This document shows positions 1 to 9,466 of a stretch of 12,500 nucleotides of DNA, piece by piece (position 1 is the first letter of the stretch; each line of letters begins with the position of its first letter). The notes beneath the pieces were generated by a model that was not told the origin of the DNA, searched no databases, and was given only the letters and a program-made list of their open reading frames with translations. Source of the DNA: Glandiceps talaboti (Eukaryota > Hemichordata > Enteropneusta > Spengelidae). Both the position numbers and the translations under genes were made by a program. The DNA is taken from assembly GCF_964340395.1 (NCBI RefSeq), contig NC_135552.1, positions 23,614,681 through 23,627,180 of the forward strand, read 5' to 3'.

Positions 1-1374
1 TAAGGGTTGTAGTCTTCTGCTATAGTGTGTTTGTACGCCGTGTGAAAAGCAAATAGAGTTCCTTTTGAGATAGAACCGAATAGGGTGTTGACCAGTGGAC
101 TGTATTGAGAAGTGATTCAGTGCTGAATACACCAACGCATGTATGTGTGTGGTTTGAAAGAAGATATATAAACGACATATACTCTATAACAACGTAGTGT
201 TCTGAATACCACACACTTACCTGCATGTTGACGTAACAGGTGGTCCAATATTGATAACGCATCAGTTTGTTGCACGACCAACAGTACGTAAAACTCCACT
301 AAGAAGGTAACATATTTCACAAACGGACACATGTTCTACAAATAAAAGCAGGTAAATCGGGCTAGGACATTTGTAAAGGTTGGCCAGACGAGTAGAGCAA
401 ACACAGCAACCTCAAAAGATCTGAACATCGAAAGATAATCCGTCTAGCTCAGCAGTAGCGGCTAGTTCGGAGGACACGTCAAAAATAACATGAACGTTAC
501 AATGCATGTAGTACGTACATTGTTCTGTATTGTTCCCAGACCATATGACTGTTTAGTGCTCCACAAACTAAAGACCCGTACTATGTGACGTGTGATTATT
601 CATCACTGTTGTCACAGTAAAAGGTCAATTCTACTTGATTGGAATCACAAGACGTAGTTATTAAATCGACATCGAAAACAAACGCCGGAAATAAACAGAG
701 GGCTGTGACACGACTTTCCCAAGGTCGAATCATAATGTCAGATTAAACGTGCTTAATGCTGGTAATTAAAAAGATATTAATTTAAGTTCAAAATAACATT
801 TCACTGTAAATATCATTATTTTGGTTTCTATTCGACGGCAATATTAAATTCCCCATGATAGATAACTAATTTAGCACAATTATGGTAATATTTCCAGTTA
901 GTTTAATGCCGCGGGAAAAAAACACTCACCATGCTTAAAGCAGTAACCCCATTTAGAGATACTGTCATTGATTTTACAAGTGAAAAACTGATTATTATAA
1001 AAGAATGGAGAAATAACGCTGTCATGTGTTACCCACTATAAGTACTTTTACAGCTGTTAGAATGTATAGTCGAGTGAGTAGAGATATATAAACCAAGGTA
1101 GAATATCTCATTAATATTCATGGCCTCATATTCAAACGCTATAACCGTGAATAAATAATTTGAACAAATTGAGCAATTGTCATTTAGATGTTAAAATCGT
1201 TCAATGTTTGTGTGGTATTAATAATTCATACATTCTTATGCATAATTGACAAGTCTTGATACGCCAAACGTCACTACTTTGTTAGATTTTGTTACAATGG
1301 ACGAATTTGTCTTTTGAAGATACGATTGTAAACTATAGATCACGTATCAGAAGTAAATGTATGTATAGACAACT
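1..1374. other. AT-rich non-coding stretch
   Basis: No recognisable gene was found on either strand. The short open frames near the left edge (20-332, minus strand) are low-complexity in composition, overlap each other in different frames, and show no family motif or convincing splice context. No tRNA-like clover or other RNA gene was recognised. The stretch could be intronic or intergenic; the sequence alone does not decide. Confidence 0.5.
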
Positions 1375-1844
1375 GGGCAGTGACATCTTCAATGTATCAC
1401 ATAGTAATATCTGGGCAGTGACATTTTCACTGTATCACATAGTAATACCTGGGCAGTCACATCTTCACTGTATCACATAGTAATATCTGGGCAGTGACAT
1501 CTTCACTTTATCATATAGTAATATCTGGGCAGTCACATCTTCACTGTATCACATAGTAATATCTGGGCAGTGACATTTTCACTGTATCACATAGTAATAC
1601 CTGGGCAATCACATCTTCACTGTATCACATAGTAATATCTGGGCAGTGACATTTTCACTGTATCACATAGTAATATCTGGGCAGTGACATCTCCACTGTA
1701 TCACATAGTAATATCTGGGCAGTCACATCTTCACTGTATCACATAGTAATATCTGGGCAGTGACATCTTCACTGTATCACATAGTAATATCTGGGCAGTC
1801 ACATCTTCACTGTATCACATAGTAATATCTGGGCAGTGACATCT
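1375..1844. repeat. 38-bp minisatellite array, 12.4 copies
   Basis: The unit begins GGGCAGTGACATCTTCACTG and continues TATCACATAGTAATATCT. Copies start at 1375, 1413, 1451, 1489, 1527, 1565, 1603, 1641, 1679, 1717, 1755 and 1793, with a final 14-base partial copy at 1831. The spacing is exactly 38 throughout, so no copy carries an insertion or deletion. Base 8 of the unit (TGAC or TCAC) nearly alternates from copy to copy, suggesting a 76-bp dimer as the amplified unit. In the TGAC form, CAGTGA and TCACTG make a 6-bp inverted repeat around a 5-base spacer. A short plus-strand open frame over 1289-1480 is a by-product of the repeat. Such arrays grow by unequal exchange or rolling-circle insertion; which acted here is not visible. 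Confidence 0.97.
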
Positions 1845-1860
1845 GATTATCATCAGATGT
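1839..1860. repeat. Perfect hairpin closing the 38-bp array
   Basis: ACATCTGAT (1839-1847) and ATCAGATGT (1852-1860) are perfect inverted 9-bp arms around a TATC loop. The left arm starts inside the last partial 38-bp unit, so the array runs directly into the hairpin. Non-autonomous Helitron-like elements of invertebrates often carry an internal tandem array and a short hairpin near the 3' end, so this could be such an end. No CTRR terminus or matching 5' end was identified, so the element call is only a suggestion. Confidence 0.6.
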
Positions 1861-2582
1861 TATTTGTGTGGTTGGTAGTTCTTGTCAAACCACGTGTTGT
1901 TATTATTTATGCAGTCATAACAGTATGGGAACTTTATATTTCGGGCTACTATATTTTCATGTTTTGTGAAATCAATTTTGACTTTTGACATTCAAACTAC
2001 TGACTTGTACTAAGACTTCTAAGTGACTTTAGCTGTTCGCCTATAAAATACAATTGGTTGTAAATGAAGGTTGACCTCTGTTTTTAGGTGGACTTGATTA
2101 AAGTGTCTGGAATGTGATAAAGATTTGGTTTCCTAATGATATGAGAGACGCCATACTAACATTAAATCAAATGCACAAATCTTTGGGGATCAGTTTTGAG
2201 TTTTGATAGACATGGTATAGACAATTGTATTAACTCACATCGAGGGATTGATAATTTGAAACATACAGAAGCCACGGTACAACAATATTCCCACGTGTTC
2301 CTGACATTCCAAATGAAATGAAAAATGTGTTGCCTCTGATTAAAGTAAATAACTCGATCACACTTAATTTGAATGATGTTATAGTCAAACTTATTCATAA
2401 ATATAGCCTTTTATCCTCCCTAGCTTCTACTCAGACGTATGTATATGGGTTGGATTTGTATTCAAAGGTTTTGATCTATTCACAACAGTATTGCCCCGGT
2501 TACATAATTGATCATGGCAAACACACATACACAGACATATACGAAAAAAAAACATATCGATCTACAAACCCATCTGCCTTCA
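1861..2582. other. AT-rich stretch without recognised gene
   Basis: Overlapping short open frames lie on opposite strands around 2162-2593, with no recognisable domain. One runs into the downstream microsatellite, which argues against it being a real exon. No RNA gene or transposon coding sequence was recognised. Confidence 0.45.
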
Positions 2583-2656
2583 TACCTACTTAGCTACCTA
2601 GCTACCTTTCTTAACCTACCTTAACTTAGCTATCTACCTACCTACCTACCTACCTA
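2583..2656. repeat. Degenerate CTAC tetranucleotide tract
   Basis: Runs of CTAC/CTAG with interruptions (TAGCTACC, TTAACCTACC) become a clean CTAC run near 2634-2655. The interruptions suggest an old, decaying microsatellite with a younger right end. Confidence 0.85.
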
Positions 2657-2708
2657 TTCTACACACACGCACACGCGTATCAAGCTACGCTCACACTTAC
2701 GTTCTTGT

Positions 2709-2792
2709 ACACACACATACATACATACATACATACATACATACACATACATACATACATACATACATACATACATACATACATACATACAT
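2709..2792. repeat. ACAT tetranucleotide microsatellite
   Basis: A near-perfect ACAT run about 84 bases long, interrupted once by ACAC near 2743-2746. It begins from a short CA-repeat start. It lies about 50 bases right of the CTAC tract, separated by a CA-rich linker. Confidence 0.95.
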
Positions 2793-4626
2793 CTAAATCA
2801 TGTTATCTAAACCTAGTTACTAGAGTAACAGAATTATACTATATACCAAACGTTAAGATTTAATTACCACTAGATATTAGATGTTTTGATGAAGACAATC
2901 CTGCCATCATGTCTTTGCAAACAAACTACAAATATAGACATATCTTAATAAAACCTACACTAGACAGAGTTCATCTATTTGAATGGACTAGGCCATTATA
3001 TTTCTGTACCATTCTAGTAATATCAACATATGGGCATTATGTAATTCATTGCATTCAATTGTTGTGTACACAGCCTTACTTACATGTAATGTGAAATAAC
3101 AAACCAGTAAATCAAATATATAAATATATAATCAGTATAGATATTTTTAAATTTGATTTTTCTTTATATAAGTGAAATAAATCATCTCATTGGTTATAAA
3201 ATACATGACATTCTGATGGTATCTCTACTGTCTTTTGAAGTCAATGGTCTAGGGACACGTGTACATCAATACGTATCTGGGGAAATACAACTGTATGAAA
3301 CCTTTTAAATTTTGTATCATATCGATGTCTTGAATAACAATCATCAATCATAAAATGAATAAGGTGAGTTAGTTATACATTGACAATCGTCGCATACTAA
3401 ATGAAATTTGACGTGTAGCCTGTTGTCTACTAAATTCGCTCTTAACTTGAGATGTAGTCTTTAACCTAAGGTTCGTTCTCTGTTGCCATGGCTTCAATCG
3501 TCTTGTTGCCATGACACTTTCCTTTCATCATTATAAAATTAGTTGTTTGATTCTGATTTTCATTACAATCATAAATCATAGTTTGACGAATATGAATAAT
3601 TGATAGTTAGGTAGCTCACCTTCCCTGAAAAAATTACATTTATGTCGGAGTAATTCTGTTGTTCTGAGGTCCTGTTTTTGATGCCTGCTGTGTAGTGGTT
3701 GGCTTACATGTCTTATCTAATAACTCTTCCTCTGGTTCTAAAAATCATAATACCCCAAACTGCATACTATTATGTAAAACTGATGCGTTACTAAGAATGG
3801 TTATGAATGCAACGGAGACAGCACTGATAACATGAGAGTTATCTAGCTACTTTATAAAACAATAATTGTACCGAATCGTCTGTTTTACGTCAATGGAACA
3901 GCTGTTTTTGATTATGCATTACCACGAGTTGTATTTAGGGAAAAATAAGTCATAGCGACTGCATTTTAATCTTTGACTCCATCACCATGATATATATCAC
4001 CTTTACTAGAGATTTATAATGTACCGTAGTCTTATTTGTCAAGTAAGTCCCTCGAGCTTCGTTGAAGATTTTCAAACGCCAAGACTCTGTCTCCATCGGG
4101 AAAAAAATAATTGAATCTCACGTCACTCCTGAGTCAGAGCCTAAGGCTGCTTCGTATGAAATAATCTCTGCCCCTCTGTCCTGCCGTTCAGCTTCTATCA
4201 TTTCACCTTACTGCAAGAGGTACACCACAGTTGACTCGTTTTGATCACAAATGATTAGGTATAATGAGACATGGGGAAATTTGTTTCCGTGACAAATTGC
4301 GCTCATCATGTGATTACTTTGAGTTCTAATCACTTATTTAAACCGCATAGCGATGAATGAGCATGTACTATGCATTCCCTCTGTACATATTATATATAAA
4401 GAACATACCAATAATTGATGCAGTACGCCCTGTCGTCAAATAATTTTTTTCTTAATACTAAAGTGTACAGTAGTTCAGTATTTCCTTTATCAGATGTATG
4501 TGCTGTGATTCTCATTCAGCAACTATACAGGATGCTTCATTAAAAAATAGAGGACTGATATTTTGGTTGATATTAAGGCAAACTACTTTGCTATAAATTG
4601 GTGACAATACTAGTTAACTGCAATAA
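2793..4626. other. Long AT-rich stretch, no supported gene
   Basis: Short open frames at 2909-3094 and 4062-4244 (plus) have no recognisable domain; the second lacks an ATG at its left end. A short direct repeat, TTGCCATG, occurs near 3484 and 3505, and an AP-1-like TGAGTCA lies at 4130-4136. Nothing here rises above background for a gene, RNA or mobile element. Confidence 0.45.
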
Positions 4627-4707
4627 AATATTAGCCATAAACCAATCGTTCTTTTATCATTACCACATTCGTAATCTCGAAAACCACAAAGCTAATATTA
4701 TGGCTAA
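4627..4707. repeat. Short inverted repeat, 57-base spacer
   Basis: TTAGCCATAA (4631-4640) is matched by TTATGGCTAA (4698-4707). An overlapping second register pairs AATATTAGC (4627-4635) with GCTAATATT (4691-4699). It could be a decayed stem or chance in AT-rich DNA. No target-site duplication was seen, so it is not called a transposon. Confidence 0.4.
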
Positions 4708-5116
4708 AGCGGTCTTTTTGCTATATAATGACTAATGTAGTTGAGGGTTGGGCTCAATGTGTGACGGAAGATTAAATCCCCCGAAGTCAGTTGTATCTCT
4801 GAAATATGATGTCAGTACGGGGTCAGATTCACTTATCGTTTTTTTCATAGATTTGCATCGACGAACAATTAGTACAGAAATAGCCAGGGTGTTATTGTGT
4901 AGATAACGTGCACCATTCAACAGACTTGCACCAGTCGTCAATAACTGCTTTCAAAATAATATAAGCGTTTAGTAAACTACACACGTCAAAATGTTAGTAA
5001 TTCAATTTACACATTGACATTTTGAACATTTGTCAAATATTGAAGTATTCCTACTAATATGACTAATATGTGTGTGTAATTTAAAAGACTTTTTGAACAG
5101 AAGAACTGTGAAACAA
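4708..5116. other. AT-rich stretch without recognised gene
   Basis: A minus-strand open frame at 4732-4941 has no family motif and no ATG at its start. No RNA gene or repeat longer than a few bases was recognised. Confidence 0.4.
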
Positions 5117-5342
5117 CGGACCATCCGCTCCAGATGTCGGTCTGTCCGGGAACAGAACCTCACAACGAGTTACCCTTGTCGTTGAGGTCGGACGCGGCTA
5201 GAAGGGTACTGGGAAATCGTAAGTGTCTTTCCCTCAACGGAACTTCGGTCCGCCCGAGAGCAACACCTATAAATAAGACTAGACGAAATAATTCAGCCTG
5301 GCAGTTCAACCACAATCACATGATTATGGGATACTGACGTCA
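5117..5342. promoter_or_regulatory. CpG-richer patch with TATA-like box and CRE
   Basis: This roughly 225-base patch is visibly richer in G, C and CpG than its surroundings. It holds TATAAATA at 5268-5275 (read as TATTTATA on the minus strand) and a full palindromic CRE, TGACGTCA, at 5335-5342. On the minus strand the order CRE, then TATA-like box about 60 bases downstream, then CpG-rich sequence matches a CREB-type core promoter. A strong splice-donor match, GTAAGT (5219-5224), is present on the plus strand. Inverted 8-bp arms CGTTGAGG (5180-5187) and CCTCAACG (5232-5239), and CGGACC (5117-5122) with GGTCCG (5247-5252), add possible structure. No downstream exon could be identified in either direction, so promoter activity is inference. 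Confidence 0.25.
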
Positions 5343-6093
5343 TACGAACTCAAGTTTCAAATGGCACACATAAATGTGATAGATTGACTCCTCGCTATAA
5401 GGATGGATAACTCTTCCAACATTTGATATGCCATAAGATGTGTTACATATATATACATTACACAAGCAACGACATTTGCATAGCAGTGATTAGCCTAGTT
5501 TTACATGAACCTAATATATAAATCTACTCTACAAATACAGTCAACAAGAAACAAGTCTGCGAGGATTTAGGACTATAGTTTTTACCATATTCGCTACATA
5601 CACATCAATAAACATCAATGTATCTAAATTTAGTTGCAGTCATACGTGTACAATTCGTTCGGCCATTCACACTTGACATGTAGGGCGGGCCTTTTTATTT
5701 TTATGTTTCTGACCGAAATTATTTGAAAGTACGCCCTCTACGTTCATCAGTAAAAGAAGATTATATAATGTCACTGATGGTAAGATTGCCTCACAAGTGC
5801 GTCAACACCTGATCTAATTTGGGATTTTAGTTATTTTTTTAGCAAATGTGATCAATTTTACATAATCTTCAACTTTTGGTTATTTCTTTCAAAACTTACA
5901 CTTTAAAAGTAAAAGCGTAAGAAAAGAACAACTCAAAATGGATCAGAATGTGTTATACGAGCGAAATTATTGTTTATCTTTGAATTGTGGGACTTATAAT
6001 AACGCCAATAGAGGATGGTTTCCTATAGTAACATTTAGAAGGCATCAAAACTGATAAAAGTACTATTACGAATTAAAAGCATCACCGACATGT

Positions 6094-6095
<2 letters not shown>
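5343..6095. other. AT-rich stretch without recognised gene
   Basis: Short TA/TG runs (for example near 5448-5458) and poly-T tracts only. No open frame with recognisable content, no RNA gene and no repeat family shared with the rest of the window was seen. Confidence 0.45.

Positions 6096-6157
<62 letters not shown>
6096..6157. repeat. CA/TG dinucleotide microsatellite
   Basis: An uninterrupted AC run of about 31 units, immediately preceded by TGTGT. The minus-strand open frame across it (6082-6369) reads cysteine-valine repeats and is an artefact of the run. Confidence 0.98.
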
Positions 6158-6159
<2 letters not shown>

Positions 6160-6482
6160 AAGCTTAGAAACCCCCTTCCCTTTGTTTTTTAAAACAATGA
6201 CCCCTCCTGGTGTTTTACAGTGAGAAACATAAAAAACATATGGGTCTTCCCTTATGAAACTTCTGATTAGGATCAGCCTACAGATTAACATTACAAACAC
6301 GAATAAATCATTTGATATGCATGCAAAGACTTTTGGGGTTGTTTGGATAAGCCGTAGTAGATGCATCATGGGAAAATATTATAGGAAAATACTATATTAT
6401 CAGTATAAGCAATGTTTGAAGAACGTGACAATGAAGGTAAAGTACACCCAAAATACGTATGAATATTTATTGATATTACTAA
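6158..6482. other. Spacer left of the 49-bp array
   Basis: AT-rich sequence between the CA run and the 49-bp array. A plus-strand open frame (6254-6496) ends in the first repeat copy and has no recognisable domain. No inverted copy of the 49-bp unit was found here, so the left boundary of any parent element appears to be the array itself. Confidence 0.45.
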
Positions 6483-7751
6483 TACTACCAAACTAGAGTA
6501 ACTATAGAGTTTTAATTAGGCAGCATGATGTTACTACCAAACTAGAGTGACTATAGAGTTTTAGTTAGGCAGCATGATGTTACTACCAAACTAGAGTGAC
6601 TATAGAGTTTTAATTAGCCAGCATGATGTTACTACCAAACTAGAGTGACTATAGAGTTTTAGTTAGCCAGCATGATGTTACTACCAAACTAGAGTGACTA
6701 TAGAGTTTTAGTTAGCCAGCATGATGTTACTACCAAACTAGAGTGACTATAGAGTTTTAATTAGGCAGCATGATGTTACTACCAAACTAGAGTGACTATA
6801 GAGTTTTAATTAGGCAGCATGATGTTACTACCAAACTAGAGTGACTATAGAGTTTTAATTAGGCAGCACAGTGTTACTACCAAACTAGAGTAACTATAGA
6901 GTTTTAATTAGGCAGCATGATGTTACTACCAAACTAGAGTAACTATAGAGTTTTAATTAGGCAACATGATGTTACTACCAAACTAGAGTGACTATAGAGT
7001 TTTAGTTAAGCAGCATGATGTTACTACTAAACTAGAGTGACTATAGAGTTTTAATTAGGCAGCATGATGTTACTACCAAACTAGAGTGACTATAGAGTTT
7101 TAATTAGCCAGCATGATGTTACTACCAAACTAGAGTGACTATAGAGTTTTAGTTAGGCAACATGATGTTACTACCAAACTAGAGTAACTATAGAGTTTTA
7201 ATTAGGCAGCATGATGTTACTACCAAACTAGAGTAACTATAGAGTTTTAATTAGGCAGCATGATGTTACTACCAAACTAGAGGGACTATAGAGTTTTAAT
7301 TAGCCAGCATGATGTTACTACCAAACTAGAGTGACTATAGAGTTTTAGTTAGGCAACATGATGTTACTACCAAACTAGAGTAACTATAGAGTTTTAGTTA
7401 GGCAACATGATGTTACTACCAAACTAGAGTAACTATAGAGTTTTAATTAGGCAGCATGATGTTACTACCAAACTAGAGGGACTATAGAGTTTTAATTAGC
7501 CAGCATGATGTTACTACCAAACTAGAGTGACTATAGAGTTTTAGTTAGGCAACATGATGTTACTACCAAACTAGAGGGACTATAGAGTTTTAATTAGCCA
7601 GCATGATGTTACTACCAAACTAGAGTGACTATAGAGTTTTAATTAGCCAGCATGATGTTACTACCAAACTAGAGTAACTATAGAGTTTTAATTAGGCAAC
7701 ATGATGTTACTACCAAACTAGAGTGACTATAGAGTTTTAATTAGGCAGCAT
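6483..7751. repeat. 49-bp satellite array, about 26 copies
   Basis: The unit reads TACTACCAAACTAGAGTGAC, then TATAGAGTTTTAATTAGG, then CAGCATGATGT. The CCAAAC core recurs every 49 bases from 6488 to 7713, exactly 25 intervals, so all 26 copies keep the same length. Variation is by substitution at a few sites: GAGTGAC, GAGTAAC or GAGGGAC; TTAATT or TTAGTT; GGCAGC, GCCAGC, GGCAAC or AGCAGC; one copy has CACAGTG for CATGATG (near 6868) and one has CTAAAC (7027). The combinations recur in blocks of about four units in the right half, pointing to recent block-wise duplication. There is no coding frame across it. Confidence 0.98.
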
Positions 7752-7828
7752 ATTGTTTTACACAACATTTTTGTTACAAATTACATAAAACAAAATACAA
7801 ACACTGATTGTGCGCAATCATAGAAATG

Positions 7829-7925
7829 ACACATTTTATCTCATCGTGATCACAAACCAACAACACTTTAAGAAGGATCAAAACACAAAACTGATTATTT
7901 GTGTTCACGCAGTGAGATCAAGTGT
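7829..7925. repeat. Imperfect inverted repeat beside the array
   Basis: The left arm (7829-7856) carries the blocks ACAC, ATCTCA, CGTG and CACAAA. The right arm (7898-7925) carries their reverse complements in mirror order: TTTGTG, CACG, TGAGAT and GTGT. That gives 20 paired bases in arms of 28, around a 41-base loop. A smaller hairpin, TGATTG-TGCG-CAATCA, sits just left at about 7805-7820. The position between the array and the reverse-oriented unit suggests it is interior to one element. Confidence 0.55.
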
Positions 7926-8026
7926 AACATTTTATGAGCATGCGCGCTGTCAGTGCCTGTATTTTGTTTGAGTAATTCATAACGAAAAACGTTTTGACAG
8001 ATTAAAATGAAACACCGTGTCACCCA

Positions 8027-8061
8027 ATTTAAACTCTATAGTCTTTCTGGTTTGGTAGTAA
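8027..8061 (-). repeat. Single reverse-oriented copy of the 49-bp unit
   Basis: Read on the minus strand this segment begins TTACTACCAAAC and continues into GACTATAGAGTTT. It matches the array unit with about four substitutions over some 35 bases. It lies about 275 bases right of the array end and points the opposite way. The array and this copy therefore form an inverted pair bounded by TA-CTACC on the left and GGTAG-TA on the right, as the ends of a small TA-targeting DNA transposon would. No transposase is present. Confidence 0.85.
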
Positions 8062-8742
8062 GGCCTGTATATATATTCAGTTTATTTTATTCATTTCATA
8101 CACCCGTGTGCCATTTCTTATTGGAAATATCGGAACTGACGTCTGTTTGTTTTCATGTTAAATACAGTGTCTAGATTTGCTAGCTGTAATACATGTTGAG
8201 TTAAACTATTCTTTTAAAACCCATAAAGGAACATTTGAAAAAATAGTGCAATAACGTACTCATAATATGGTACACCCAAACAGTATTGCATCAAGTGTGA
8301 GAATACATATTATTTGTAGCTGTGTACATGATATTGTACACTATATATCACAGCAAAATTATTTTTTGGACTGCTGTGATCTTTCGGTCCGCATCTTAAA
8401 ATCAGTGCCCTCAACTGTTACTGTACTAAATGGATAAGACCGACCATTTATTAACATGTACAATGACTTTATAGTGAAGATATATCAGTGATAATTTATC
8501 TTGTTGTGTTGAGGCCGCTCTTGCAGCAGCTACCTTTTGAAAACGCCCTCTATCATTTTTTTGATGTACTTTGTACATATAATAACGTTAACGTAGTAAC
8601 TGGTTCAGAGGTCGTAGTTAAGAAATTTGTTCATAAAGTTTCGCAATATCATATCACAAATTGTATCAGTCGTGTCGAAAACACCGCCAGGTGAACTCTC
8701 ATCGTCACAAGTCGTCATTGCCGGAGTTAATTAACCAACGTT
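8062..8742. other. AT-rich stretch without recognised gene
   Basis: A plus-strand open frame at 8488-8694 lacks an ATG start and has no recognisable motif. The right end carries two adjacent palindromes, GTTAATTAAC (8726-8735) and CAACGTTG (8736-8743), abutting a fragment of the 49-bp motif. Nothing else was recognised. Confidence 0.4.
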
Positions 8743-8755
8743 GTTACTACCAAAC
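8743..8755 (+). repeat. Dispersed fragment of the 49-bp unit
   Basis: GTTACTACCAAAC is an exact 13-base match to the array junction, in the array orientation, about 990 bases right of the array. Similarity beyond it (a spaced AGT-GAC) is weak. A 13-base match is unlikely by chance in a window of this size, so it is probably a relic end of the same family. Confidence 0.6.
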
Positions 8756-8901
8756 ACAGTCGACATTCAAAGGTAAGACTGGCCTTGACCTCAGCACTCA
8801 GGTTATTTCTGTCTGATTACTAATCGTTCGTCCAGGTGACAACTCGTCCCGTTACCAACAAGACCCATTGTTAACTCACCTCTCACACACACTCACACAC
8901 T

Positions 8902-8921
8902 CCCCCACCCCACCCCACCCC
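8902..8921 (-). other. Potential G-quadruplex (minus strand) / i-motif
   Basis: On the plus strand, C-runs of 5, 4, 4 and 4 are separated by single A bases (8902-8906, 8908-8911, 8913-8916, 8918-8921). On the minus strand these are G-runs with one-base T loops, the arrangement known to give very stable parallel quadruplexes. A CA-rich tract (8883-8900) abuts it on the left. Whether it folds in the cell or affects anything nearby is unknown. Confidence 0.7.
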
Positions 8922-8955
8922 AACCACCGGCAACTTCCTCTACTACCAACTAATT

Positions 8956-9320
8956 TAACAATTATAGAATGTTTGAAAAACAAGTATCATAGAATACCAA
9001 CAAAATCATTTTGACTAACAGCGTACACCATGTACACACAACTTTTGAACCGTATTTGTCATACGATAGCATACATCAAACTGTTGAACAAAGGTCATCA
9101 AAATAACCACTGCCCATTTTACAGTTGGGTGTGAAGGCTACAATGTGATTCATACTCACTGCATTTCTGTTCCCTGGTGGGAGGTTGCTCGAAAGCAAAG
9201 TTGAACGTAGTTATAACCATGTTTTTAATTTGCATCAAGACTCATCGGGTATTGTATGTATGGGAACATTTCTCGATTCGACATGTTTAAAAATTTGGAT
9301 GTTTTCAGGTTAAATATTAA
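8956..9320. other. Stretch without recognised gene
   Basis: Unique AT-rich sequence with no recognisable exon, RNA gene or repeat. The open frame that begins at 9256 is carried by the microsatellite to its right and is not a supported gene. Confidence 0.4.
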
Positions 9321-9366
9321 TAAACAAACAAACAAACTAACTAACAAAACAAACAAACACACACAC
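9321..9366. repeat. AAAC-type tetranucleotide tract
   Basis: AAACAAAC and CTAACTAAC units, with interruptions, run into a short CA tract and then into the long AT repeat, forming one compound microsatellite. Confidence 0.85.

Positions 9367-9466
<100 letters not shown>

Noticed and set aside
1375-1844. 38-bp array as a CRISPR array
   Set aside because: The repeats are directly contiguous with no unique spacers, in a eukaryotic context.
1871-1879. GTTGGTAGT just right of the 38-bp array as another reverse copy of the 49-bp motif
   Set aside because: Only nine bases match, and to the weakest relative (8941); this is within chance for a window of this size.
4062-4244. Possible exon in a slightly GC-richer stretch with an AP-1-like site
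   Set aside because: No ATG start, no convincing acceptor or donor at the edges and no recognisable domain.
5268-5315. Pol III A/B box or SINE head near the AGTTCAACC sequence
   Set aside because: The B-box match is incomplete, no A box lies at the right distance, and no poly-A or simple-repeat tail follows.
5134-5337. Open frame of 67 codons in the CpG-rich patch as a coding gene
   Set aside because: No family motif, composition typical of chance, and a donor-like GTAAGT inside the frame; only the regulatory-patch idea was kept, at low confidence.
6483-7751. 49-bp array as a CRISPR array or coding repeat
   Set aside because: There are no spacers, and the unit contains stops in the frames read, with 49 not divisible by three; it is a satellite.
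5731-8550. CGCCCTCTA shared near 5732 and 8542 as a dispersed repeat
   Set aside because: A shared 9- to 10-base word is expected by chance many times in 12.5 kb, and flanks do not align.
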